NCBI GenBank assembly: GCA_964558825.1
Contig: CAZLGB010000075.1
Span: 1-14,962, forward strand
DNA length: 14,962 nt
Origin: Phosphoribacter sp964558825
GTDB taxonomy: Bacteria; Actinomycetota; Actinomycetes; Actinomycetales; Dermatophilaceae
Reading direction: 5' to 3'
Shown here: positions 1 through 6,143 of the stretch, piece after piece
Layout of the letters: every line of letters begins with the position of its first letter
Numbering within the stretch: the first letter of the stretch is position 1
Notes under the pieces: generated by a model
What the model saw: only the letters and a program-made list of their open reading frames with translations
What the model was told of the DNA's origin: nothing
The model's database searches: none
Made by a program: the position numbers and the translations under genes

Positions 1-1596
1 AGCCGCGGCCGCCTGCGCCGGCTCGGCCGGGGCCGTCGTGCGGATGAGATGGTCGAAGGCGGCAAGGGCGGCCGTGGCCCCGGCGCCGAGACTGATGACG
101 ATCTGCTTGTAGGGCACCGTCGTGCAGTCGCCGGCGGCGAAAACGCCTGCGGCAGAGGTCTGCCCGCGCTCGTCGATGATGATCTCCTTGCGCGGCGTCA
201 GCTCGACGGCAGAGCCCAGCCAGTCGGTATTGGGCAGCAGACCGATCTGGACGAAGACGCCGTCGAGGTCGAGGTGCTTGGCGACTCCGCTGACGCGGTC
301 CTCGTAGTCGAGGCCGGTCACCTGCTCGCCATTGCCGAGCACCTCGGTCGTGCGGGCCGAGAGGACGACCTCGACATTGGGCAACGAATAGAGCTTGCGC
401 TGCAGGACGGCGTCCGCGCGCAGCTCGTCGAGGAACTCCAGGACAGTGACGTGCCCGACGACACCGGCGAGGTCGATCGCCGCCTCGATGCCCGAGTTGC
501 CGCCACCGATCACGGCGACCCGCTTGCCCTTGAAGAGCGGCCCGTCGCAGTGAGGGCAGAAGGTGACGCCCTTGTTGCGGTAGTCCTCCTCGCCCGGCAC
601 TCCCATATGCCGCCAGCGCGCGCCGGTGGCGACGATGACGTTGCGGGCGCGCAGGACGGCCCCGTTGTCGAGGGTCACCTCGGCCAACCCCCCGGCCTCA
701 GGTGCCGGGATGAGCGAGGCGGCGCGTTGCAGCTCCATGACCTCGACCTCGTAGGTGCGCACGTGCGCCTCGAGGGCGGCCGCGAGCTGGGGGCCCTCGG
801 TGTGGGTCATCGAGATGAAGTTCTCGATGGCCATGGTGTCCATGACCTGGCCGCCGAAGCGCTCGGCAACGATGCCGGTGCGGATCCCCTTGCGCGCCGC
901 GTAGATGGCCGCCGCCGCTCCCGCCGGGCCGCCACCGACGACGAGGACGTCGAAGGGGTCGAGGCCGCCGAGCCGCTCGGCATCGCGGGCTGCGGCGCCG
1001 GTGTCGAGCTTGCCGACGATCTCCTCAAGGGTCATCCGGCCCTGCCCGAAGAGCTCGCCGTTGCGATAGACCGTGGGCACCGCGAGGATCTTGCGCGACT
1101 CGATCTCGCCCTGGAAGGCTCCGCCCTCGATCGCGACATGGCTGATGCGCGGATTGAGCACGCTCATGACGTTGAGCGCCTGCACGACGTCGGGGCAGTT
1201 CTGGCAGGTGAGCGACATGTAGGTCTCGAAGTGGTGCTCCCCCTCGATGGCCCGCACGGCGGCCACGGTCTCGTCGGAGACCTTGGGGGCCACTCCACCG
1301 ACCTGCAGGATCGCCAGCACGAGCGAGGTGAACTCGTGCCCGAGCGGGACGCCGGCGAAGCGGACCGAGATGTCGGCACCGGGCCGGGTCACCGCGAAGG
1401 AGGGCTTGCGGGCGTCCGCGGAGGTGCCGTCGAGCATGACGACGCTGACGCGGTCGGACTGCGCGGCGATCTCGCCGAGCAGCTCGCGGGTCTGGGCCGA
1501 GGCGCGGGAGTCGTCGAGGCTGGCCTCGAGCACGACCGGCTCGGTGAGCCGCTGGAGATAGCCGCGCAGGGCGGTGGTGAGGTTGGCGTCGAGCAC
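1..1596 (-). CDS. ahpF: Alkyl hydroperoxide reductase subunit F (partial, 3' end off the window)
   Basis: Flavoprotein disulfide reductase that passes electrons from NAD(P)H through FAD and two CxxC pairs to AhpC, in the cytoplasm. 532 codons are visible with no stop before the left edge; the family is usually about 520-550 residues, so only the extreme C-terminus can be missing. The N-terminal thioredoxin-like domain carries CQNCPD (C131/C134). An FAD Rossmann motif VVGGGPAG lies near residue 220. The redox centre CPHCDG is C347/C350, followed by the nucleotide-binding motif VIGGGNSG near 362 and the closing FAD motif GVFAAGDC. These match the E. coli-type enzyme closely. The GTG start is chosen because GGGAG (1603-1607) sits 6 nt upstream; an ATG 5 nt earlier (1599-1601) is in another frame that closes after 70 codons. 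It lies 113 nt downstream of ahpC on the same strand and is probably co-expressed, with a strong hairpin between them. Confidence 0.95.
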   Translation of the reverse strand, partial: MLDANLTTALRGYLQRLTEPVVLEASLDDSRASAQTRELLGEIAAQSDRVSVVMLDGTSADARKPSFAVTRPGADISVRFAGVPLGHEFTSLVLAILQVGGVAPKVSDETVAAVRAIEGEHHFETYMSLTCQNCPDVVQALNVMSVLNPRISHVAIEGGAFQGEIESRKILAVPTVYRNGELFGQGRMTLEEIVGKLDTGAAARDAERLGGLDPFDVLVVGGGPAGAAAAIYAARKGIRTGIVAERFGGQVMDTMAIENFISMTHTEGPQLAAALEAHVRTYEVEVMELQRAASLIPAPEAGGLAEVTLDNGAVLRARNVIVATGARWRHMGVPGEEDYRNKGVTFCPHCDGPLFKGKRVAVIGGGNSGIEAAIDLAGVVGHVTVLEFLDELRADAVLQRKLYSLPNVEVVLSARTTEVLGNGEQVTGLDYEDRVSGVAKHLDLDGVFVQIGLLPNTDWLGSAVELTPRKEIIIDERGQTSAAGVFAAGDCTTVPYKQIVISLGAGATAALAAFDHLIRTTAPAEPAQAAAA

Positions 1597-1646
1597 GGCA
1601 TACTCCCGGGAAAGCGTTGCGAGACTAAGGGATCAATGGTGCCAAG

Positions 1647-1684
1647 AGGTATGCCGCGTCACCGTGGGGCGACGCGGCATACCT
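1647..1684. terminator. 14-bp perfect hairpin between ahpC and ahpF, made of facing octamers
   Basis: Arms 1647-1660 and 1671-1684 are exact reverse complements (14 bp), with a 10-nt loop. Each arm contains one copy of the octamer GTATGCCG (1649-1656; reverse at 1675-1682). There is no T-run on either side, so it is either a factor-assisted terminator/attenuator that lowers ahpF relative to ahpC, an mRNA stabiliser for ahpC, or a DNA-level signal. The structure is seen directly; the role is inferred. Confidence 0.7.
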
Positions 1685-1709
1685 GACGAGCAGTGAGGCG
1701 AGCGGTCGC

Positions 1710-2273
1710 TCAGATCTTGCCGACCAGGTCGAGACCCGGGGCCAGGGTGGTGTCGCCCTCTTCCCACTTGGCCGGGCAGACCTCGCCCGGGTGGTTGCGC
1801 ACGTACTGAGCGGCCTTGACCTTGCGGACGAGCTCGGCGGCGTTGCGCCCGACGCCCTCGCAGGTGACCTCCATGATCTGGATGATGCCGTCGGGGTCGA
1901 TGACGAAGGTGGCGCGGTCGGCCAGGCCCTGGCCCTCACGCATGACCTTGAAGTTGGTCGTGATGGTGCCGGTCGGGTCGCCGACCATGTAGTAGTCGAT
2001 CTTGCCGATCGTCTCGGAGGCGTCGTGCCAGGCCTTGTGGACGAAGTGGGTGTCGGTCGACACCGAGAAGACCTCGACCCCGAGGGCCTTGAGCTCGGCG
2101 TAGTGGTCGGCCATGTCGCCCAGCTCCGTCGGGCAGACGAAGGTGAAGTCGGCCGGGTAGAAGAAGACGATCGACCACGTGCCCTTGAGGTTGGCGTCGC
2201 TGACGTCGACGAACTGGCCGCTCTTGAATGCGGCGGCGGTGAAGGGCTTGATCTCGGACCCGATGAGAGCCAT
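1710..2273 (-). CDS. ahpC: Alkyl hydroperoxide reductase subunit C (typical 2-Cys peroxiredoxin)
   Basis: Cytosolic peroxidase that reduces H2O2, organic peroxides and peroxynitrite. It is 187 residues, the standard length of E. coli-type AhpC. The peroxidatic cysteine is C47 within FTFVCPTE, and the resolving cysteine is about C166 in EVCPAKW near the C-terminus. The N-terminus MALIGSEIKPF and the FYPADFTF stretch are typical of the family. The ATG start gives the canonical N-terminus, although the Shine-Dalgarno is poor (GCGAGG about 12 nt upstream). It is the first gene of an ahpC-ahpF pair, which supports AhpF as its reductant. This differs from the ahpC-ahpD arrangement that, from memory, is common in mycobacteria and streptomycetes. 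A separate promoter region lies upstream, so it is probably not read only from the lipoprotein gene. Confidence 0.97.
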   Translation of the reverse strand: MALIGSEIKPFTAAAFKSGQFVDVSDANLKGTWSIVFFYPADFTFVCPTELGDMADHYAELKALGVEVFSVSTDTHFVHKAWHDASETIGKIDYYMVGDPTGTITTNFKVMREGQGLADRATFVIDPDGIIQIMEVTCEGVGRNAAELVRKVKAAQYVRNHPGEVCPAKWEEGDTTLAPGLDLVGKI

Positions 2274-2312
2274 GGGGGGTGCGCACCTCGCTGACGAAGG
2301 GTGGGGCTGGTG

Positions 2313-2348
2313 ATAGCCACGCTATATCGCCTTGGGCACTTTGCCAAG
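2313..2348 (-). promoter_or_regulatory. Candidate ahpC promoter/operator with two small palindromes
   Basis: Upstream of ahpC there is a palindrome ATAGC-CAC-GCTAT (2313-2325), which also satisfies the LysR-type T-N11-A pattern. Next to it is CTTGG-N8-CCAAG (2331-2348). On the minus strand TTGGCA, 17 nt, then TAGCGT could serve as -35 and -10 boxes overlapping both palindromes. OxyR or a similar peroxide sensor would be the expected regulator of ahpC from family knowledge, but no regulator gene is visible and the classical OxyR spacing (ATAG-N7-CTAT) is not met. Confidence 0.3.
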
Positions 2349-2381
2349 TCGACGTCAATCGTCAGCGTGAATGCTCCCCAT

Positions 2382-2399
2382 CGCCTCCGTCAATGGAGG
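2382..2399 (-). terminator. Weak hairpin after the lipoprotein gene
   Basis: CCTCC and GGAGG arms (5 bp) around a 6-nt loop lie 17 nt beyond the lipoprotein stop on the minus strand. There is no T-run and the stem is short, so a terminator role is only possible. Confidence 0.22.
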
Positions 2400-2415
2400 G
2401 CGCCCTAACCCGCGC

Positions 2416-3189
2416 TCAGATCGCCGGAGGCGGCCCCACCTGGTCGGCCGGCGGGATGGTCACGCTCACCGGCTCGCCCCACGCCGAGAAGACGCCCACG
2501 GCTTGGACGCCGGAGATGTTCATGGTGATCTTCTGCGGGCGTCCGGTGGAGTCCTCCACCGAGATGAAGACGTCGCCGTTGACGGTCTGGCCGTTGGACT
2601 TGACCCCGTTGAGCTTGTAGTTGGTCACGCCACCGCTCGAGCTGACCAGGGTCACCGTCGCGTCCTTGTAGCCCTCCATCTGGGCGCGCGGGTCACCGGC
2701 CTGCCCGAGCTGGCCGGCCAGCTGCTTGGAGAGGGCATCGGTGCCGGTGGGGTCGATCTTGATCCAGGGCTTGCCGTCCTTGGACTTCAGCCCGGACATC
2801 TTCATGTACATCAGCCCGCCGGCGACGACCGCGTCGAGGTTGAGCGGACCGAGGGCCATCGTCACCATCGAGTCCATCTTGCCGTCGGCCTGGACGGCGA
2901 ACTTCGAGGTGATGGTGCCGTTGACCGGCACCGCCGAGGTCGTCGCCCCGGTGCTCGTCATCGTCATCGTCATCGTCCCGGTCTTGGCGGCGACGAAGGC
3001 GTCGGCCATCTTCTTGGACAGCGTCGCCCCGTCCATCACCCCGGCCGCGTCGGTCGCGGGGGTGGACGGCGCCGCCGCGGTGCTCGCGACCGCGGGGGCG
3101 GTGCTCGTCGAGGTCGTCGTGCCCGAGGCGCAGCCAGCGAGGGAGACAGCAGCGGCGCAGACGGCCGCAGCGAGGATCGACAACTTCAC
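2416..3189 (-). CDS. LppX/LprG-like lipoprotein
   Basis: Probable surface-anchored lipoprotein of 257 residues. The N-terminus VKLSILAAAVCAAAVSLAGC is a short lipoprotein signal with lipobox LAGC; cleavage would leave C20 as the lipidated residue. A Thr/Ser/Ala-rich linker (about 21-45) follows, then a soluble domain of about 200 residues. Segments such as MTMTMTSTG, NGTITSKFAVQADGKMDS, LMYMKMSGL, PWIKID and a closing WGEPVSVTIPP resemble the LppX_LprAFG (LolA-like fold) family, which binds or carries lipids in the envelope. The GTG start is preferred over an in-frame upstream ATG (3289-3291) because AGGGG sits 6 nt before it and it begins a proper signal peptide; the longer frame would also run through the rplA terminator hairpin. 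From memory, lipoproteins of this type also follow rplA in Streptomyces. The actual ligand is unknown. Confidence 0.75.
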   Translation of the reverse strand: MKLSILAAAVCAAAVSLAGCASGTTTSTSTAPAVASTAAAPSTPATDAAGVMDGATLSKKMADAFVAAKTGTMTMTMTSTGATTSAVPVNGTITSKFAVQADGKMDSMVTMALGPLNLDAVVAGGLMYMKMSGLKSKDGKPWIKIDPTGTDALSKQLAGQLGQAGDPRAQMEGYKDATVTLVSSSGGVTNYKLNGVKSNGQTVNGDVFISVEDSTGRPQKITMNISGVQAVGVFSAWGEPVSVTIPPADQVGPPPAI

Positions 3190-3270
3190 GGCATACCCCT
3201 GGGGTGCGTTGAGGGTGGTCACGGGTGCCACGCGACGTGGCAGGCCAAGGATAGTCGCCTCCCCCGGACA

Positions 3271-3313
3271 GCGCGCGGCCGGCATACCCACCAGGGGTAT
3301 GCCGGCCGCGCGC
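3271..3313 (-). terminator. 19-bp perfect hairpin terminator of the rplK-rplA unit
   Basis: Arms 3271-3289 and 3295-3313 are exact reverse complements (19 bp) around a 5-nt loop, starting 15 nt after the rplA stop. Each arm carries the octamer GTATGCCG/CGGCATAC (3280-3287 and 3297-3304). It is by far the most stable intergenic stem in the window. There is no T-run, as is common in high-GC actinobacteria. It separates the ribosomal genes from the lipoprotein gene. Confidence 0.8.
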
Positions 3314-3328
3314 CGAACGAGTGCCGGA

Positions 3329-4042
3329 TCAGGCGTTGTCGTCGTCCATGAGGTTGCGGGTGCGGTTGTAGTCGAGCGGCACGCCGGGGCCCATCGTCGT
3401 GGCCATGGTGGCCTTCTCGATGTAGCGGCCCTTGGACGCCGACGGCTTGAGCCGCAGCACCTCGTCGAGCGCCGCCGAGTAGTTCTCCACCAGGGCGCGG
3501 TCCTCGAAGGAGGTCTTGCCGATGATGAAGTGGAGGTTGGCGTGCTTGTCGACGCGGAACTCGATCTTGCCGCCCTTGATGTCGGTGACGGCCTTGGCCA
3601 CGTCCATCGTCACGGTGCCCGTCTTGGGGTTGGGCATGAGGCCGCGCGGACCGAGCACCTTGCCAAGCCGGCCCACCTTGCCCATGAGGTCGGGGGTCGC
3701 GACGACGGCGTCGAAGTCGAGCCAGCCACCGGTGACCTTCTCGATCATGTCGTCGGTGCCGACGAAGTCGGCGCCGGCCTCACGAGCCGCGTCGGCCTTG
3801 TCGCCACCGGCGAAGACCAGCACGCGAGCGGTCTTGCCGGTGCCGTGCGGGAGGTTGACGGTGCCACGGACCATCTGGTCGGCCTTGCGCGGGTCGACAC
3901 CCAGGCGCATGGCGACCTCGACGGTCGCGTCGTACTTGGTGCTCGAGGTGGCCTTCGCCAGGCGCACGGCCTCGAGGGGGGCATAGACCTTGCCCGGGGT
4001 GATCTTCTCAGCTGCGGCTCGGTAGGCCTTGCTGCGCTTCAT
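3329..4042 (-). CDS. rplA: 50S ribosomal protein L1
   Basis: Primary rRNA-binding protein of the L1 stalk (237 residues, normal length), which controls exit of deacylated tRNA; in many bacteria it also represses its own mRNA. The N-terminus MKRSKAYRAAAEKI is typical for actinobacterial L1. The signature GRLGKVLGPRGLMPNPK lies near residues 122-140, and KGGKIEFRVDK and FxDRALVENY follow as expected. The ATG is supported by AAGGAG 5 nt upstream; a longer frame reaching 4261 would overlap rplK and is rejected. It follows rplK by 106 nt, a larger gap than usual for this pair, which holds an octamer hairpin. The 19-bp terminator lies directly after it. Confidence 0.98.
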   Translation of the reverse strand: MKRSKAYRAAAEKITPGKVYAPLEAVRLAKATSSTKYDATVEVAMRLGVDPRKADQMVRGTVNLPHGTGKTARVLVFAGGDKADAAREAGADFVGTDDMIEKVTGGWLDFDAVVATPDLMGKVGRLGKVLGPRGLMPNPKTGTVTMDVAKAVTDIKGGKIEFRVDKHANLHFIIGKTSFEDRALVENYSAALDEVLRLKPSASKGRYIEKATMATTMGPGVPLDYNRTRNLMDDDNA

Positions 4043-4107
4043 TGCTGCTCCTTGACTGCTGTGTTCGGTGGAGGTGTGGTCGACGAGCCGCGCTCGGCTC
4101 TCCCACC

Positions 4108-4129
4108 CGGCATACGAGGGCGTATGCCG
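4108..4129. repeat. 9-bp octamer hairpin in the rplK-rplA gap
   Basis: Arms 4108-4116 and 4121-4129 are exact reverse complements (9 bp) with a 4-nt AGGG loop. Each arm is a copy of CGGCATAC/GTATGCCG. It lies 20 nt after the rplK stop, inside an operon where full termination would silence rplA. It is therefore more likely an attenuator, an RNA-processing or stability element, or a DNA-level word than a terminator. Confidence 0.6.
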
Positions 4130-4148
4130 TTGGCGTGCGTCACGAGGG

Positions 4149-4586
4149 TCAGTAACCCTCGGTCTGCACCCCCATCGAGCGAGCGGTGCCGGCGATGATC
4201 CGGGCCGCCATCTCGACGTCGTTGGCGTTGAGGTCTTCGAGCTTCTGCGCGGCGATCTCACGGACCTGCTCGGCAGAGAGCTTGGCGACCTTGGTCTTGT
4301 GCGGCTCGTTGGAGCCCTTGGCGATGCCGGCGGCCTTCTTGATCAGCTCGGCGGCCGGCGGAGTCTTGGTGACGAAGGTGAAGGAGCGGTCTTCATAGAC
4401 TGTGATCTCGACCGGGATGACGTTGCCGCGCTGGTGCTCGGTCGCCGCGTTGTAGGCCTTGACGAACTCCATGATGTTGACGCCGTGCTGGCCCAGGGCC
4501 GGGCCGACGGGCGGGGCCGGGGTGGCCGCGCCGGCGTTGATCTGCAGCTTGATGAAGCCGGTGATCTTCTTCTTCTTGGGGGGCAT
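4149..4586 (-). CDS. rplK: 50S ribosomal protein L11
   Basis: Forms the GTPase-associated centre with 23S rRNA helices 43/44 and is the binding site of thiopeptide antibiotics; it is also needed for RelA-type stringent signalling in bacteria that have it. It is 145 residues, normal length. The N-terminal domain has the conserved stretch APPVGPALGQHGVNIMEF (about 24-42), including the proline pair linked with thiopeptide response. The C-terminal RNA-binding domain ends GIAKGSNEPHKTKVAKLS ... IIAGTARSMGV. The ATG is preceded by AAGGAG with 7-nt spacing. It follows nusG by 67 nt and precedes rplA in the same transcript. Confidence 0.98.
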   Translation of the reverse strand: MPPKKKKITGFIKLQINAGAATPAPPVGPALGQHGVNIMEFVKAYNAATEHQRGNVIPVEITVYEDRSFTFVTKTPPAAELIKKAAGIAKGSNEPHKTKVAKLSAEQVREIAAQKLEDLNANDVEMAARIIAGTARSMGVQTEGY

Positions 4587-4653
4587 TGCGATTCTCCTTG
4601 GTGGTGGGCCGACGCCTCAGGGCGATGACCCGGTTGCAGACATCGTCCGACGG

Positions 4654-5475
4654 TCAGATCTTGGCGACCTGGCTGAAGGACAGCTCGACCGGGGTCTCCC
4701 GGCCGAAGATCGAGACGAGCACCTTGAGCTTCTGGGTGTCGGGGTTGATGTCGGAGATGGTCGCCGGGAGGGTCTCGAAGGGGCCCTCCATGACGGTGAC
4801 CGACTCGCCGACCTCGAAGTCGACGAGGCGGATCTCCTTGGGCTTGCCTGCCACGCTGCCCGCGCCGCCGGCGGCACCCGCGACGGCCGGCGCCAGGTCG
4901 GGGGCGAGCATCCGGTAGACCTCGTCGAGGGTCAGCGGGATGGGCTGGTGAGCATTGCCGACGAAGCCCGTGACGCCAGGGGTATGCCGCACGGCGCCCC
5001 ACGACTCGTCGGTGAGGTCCATCCGCACGAGGACGTAACCGGGCATCCGCACGCGCCGCACGAGCTTCTTCTGGCCGTTCTTGATCTCGGTCACCTCCTC
5101 CATGGGGACCTCGATCTCGAAGATGTAGTCCTCCATGTTGAGGCTGACGATGCGGGTCTCGAGGTTGGCCTTGACCCGGTTCTCGTAGCCGGCGTAGGAG
5201 TGCACGACGAACCAGTCGCCCGGCTTGGCCCGCAGCGTCGCCTTGAACTCGGCGACCGGGTCGATGGCCTCGTCGGATGCGCCGGTCGGCGCGGCGGCGA
5301 CGTCGCCACCCTCGTCGTCGGACTCGTCGGTCACGGCGTCGTCGGCCAGCTCGTCGAGACCGGCATCGGCGGCGTCGTCGACGTCGCCGGACTCCTCGCT
5401 GTGGTCGTCGGCGGGCGCGTCGGCGGACGCGGCGTCGGGCGCCACGATGTCGAGCTCGTCGTCCTGGTCGGCCAC
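4654..5475 (-). CDS. nusG: Transcription termination/antitermination factor NusG
   Basis: Binds the RNA polymerase clamp helices through its NGN domain and Rho or ribosomal S10 through its KOW domain. It is 273 residues, about 90 more than E. coli NusG. The excess is an acidic Asp/Glu/Ala-rich, probably disordered N-terminal tail (about 1-85), a feature of actinobacterial NusG. The NGN domain begins at GDWFVVHSYAGYENRVKANL (86-105) and includes RRVRMPGYVLVRM (140-152). A Gly/Ala-rich linker of about 20 residues near 195-212 precedes the KOW domain, which carries VGESVTVMEGPF (222-233) and ends with the ETPVELSFSQV stretch. The GTG start is chosen from GAGGT 7 nt upstream; the frame stays open far upstream but would swallow secE. 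It sits between secE and rplK. Confidence 0.96.
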   Translation of the reverse strand: MADQDDELDIVAPDAASADAPADDHSEESGDVDDAADAGLDELADDAVTDESDDEGGDVAAAPTGASDEAIDPVAEFKATLRAKPGDWFVVHSYAGYENRVKANLETRIVSLNMEDYIFEIEVPMEEVTEIKNGQKKLVRRVRMPGYVLVRMDLTDESWGAVRHTPGVTGFVGNAHQPIPLTLDEVYRMLAPDLAPAVAGAAGGAGSVAGKPKEIRLVDFEVGESVTVMEGPFETLPATISDINPDTQKLKVLVSIFGRETPVELSFSQVAKI

Positions 5476-5501
5476 GGCCTGGACCTCATTTCCTGCGTCG
5501 C

Positions 5502-5520
5502 GGGGTGCCTTCGGCACCCC
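5502..5520 (-). promoter_or_regulatory. GC-rich hairpin in the nusG leader
   Basis: GGGGTGCC and GGCACCCC form an 8-bp stem around TTC, about 15 nt upstream of the nusG Shine-Dalgarno. This is close enough to influence nusG translation or to stop some secE transcripts. Autoregulation of nusG would be reasonable but is not shown. Confidence 0.45.
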
Positions 5521-5545
5521 TGATGAGCGTGGGTGAAGCACGTGA

Positions 5546-5574
5546 CGTCCACCCGGACACACGTCGGGCGGACG
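5546..5574 (-). terminator. Second hairpin just after secE
   Basis: CGTCC-A-CCCG pairs with CGGG-C-GGACG around a 9-nt loop, with one A/C mismatch in the stem. It starts 9 nt beyond the secE stop. With the hairpin at 5502-5520 it makes a double stem-loop between secE and nusG, suggesting partial termination or transcript processing here. Confidence 0.35.
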
Positions 5575-5582
5575 CCGCCGAC

Positions 5583-5852
5583 TCAGCTGCCGGCGAAGAC
5601 GAACAGCACGAGCTTGTGCAGCAGCACGTCCAGCCCGGACACGATTGCCATGATCGCCAGCACGAAGAGGATGACGACGATCGTGTAGTTGAGCAGCTCG
5701 GGCCCGGTGGGGCGGACGACCTTGCGCAGCTCGTCGAGCACCTGGCGCACGAAGAGCGCGATGGAGCCGAAGAACCGACTGAACGGATTGCCCGGTGCCG
5801 CCCGCTTCTGGGCGGCACGGCTGCCCGTCTTGGCCGTGCTCGACTCGGTCAC
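5583..5852 (-). CDS. secE: Preprotein translocase subunit SecE
   Basis: Small essential subunit of the SecYEG channel in the cytoplasmic membrane. It is 89 residues with a single transmembrane helix (about 55-80, NYTIVVILFVLAIMAIVSGL), the usual single-helix form of Gram-positive bacteria. The conserved amphipathic segment before it reads FVRQVLDELRKVVRPTGPEL (about 34-53). The first 22 residues are Ser/Ala/Lys-rich and variable. The GTG start gives the expected N-terminal length and has AGGAAG about 10 nt upstream; longer in-frame versions would run across the tRNA gene. It lies directly downstream of tRNA-Trp and upstream of nusG, the classical order. Confidence 0.95.
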   Translation of the reverse strand: MTESSTAKTGSRAAQKRAAPGNPFSRFFGSIALFVRQVLDELRKVVRPTGPELLNYTIVVILFVLAIMAIVSGLDVLLHKLVLFVFAGS

Positions 5853-5937
5853 GCGTCTGTCTCTTCCTGTGGTGCTGATCGATCTGTGCTTGGTCGCTGG
5901 GCCGGTCGCCACGTGGGCGATCGTTGCTTCGACACCG

Positions 5938-6010
5938 CAGGGCAAGAGGGACTCGAACCCCCAACCGCCGGTTTTGGAGACCGGTGCTCTACCAATTGAG
6001 CTATTGCCCT
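5938..6010 (-). tRNA. trnW: tRNA-Trp (anticodon CCA)
   Basis: 73 nt with a full cloverleaf: acceptor AGGGCAA/TTGCCCT with discriminator G, D stem GCTC/GAGC, anticodon stem CCGGT/ACCGG with loop CTCCAAA (CCA at 5977-5975, position 34 falling exactly on 5977), and T arm with loop TTCGAGT. The 3' CCA is not encoded (CGG follows), so it must be added after transcription. It lies 85 nt upstream of secE, as in many bacteria. Confidence 0.97.
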
Positions 6011-6011
6011 T

Positions 6012-6030
6012 CGGCCCGTGGGGCGGGCCG
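6012..6030 (-). terminator. 7-bp hairpin abutting the 5' end of tRNA-Trp
   Basis: CGGCCCG and CGGGCCG arms (perfect 7 bp, 5-nt loop TGGGG) end 1 nt before the mature tRNA 5' end. It could stop pyc transcripts (pyc ends 114 nt upstream) or form part of the tRNA precursor leader seen by RNase P. It has no T-run. Confidence 0.4.
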
Positions 6031-6143
6031 TCGGTGGTGGCTGCGGGGGCATGACTGAGCATGGGCCGCAAAGCCACCGAGGGGACAGCATACGTGAGGT
6101 CGGGCGGGCGATGCGAACTGGTCCACGGAGCCCGGGGTCATCG

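Noticed and set aside
49..1686. Long plus-strand open frame over the whole ahpF region
   Set aside because: It is antisense to an unmistakable AhpF with both CxxC pairs; the protein is Asp/Gly/Arg/Leu-rich with no domain, the usual mirror frame of a high-GC gene.
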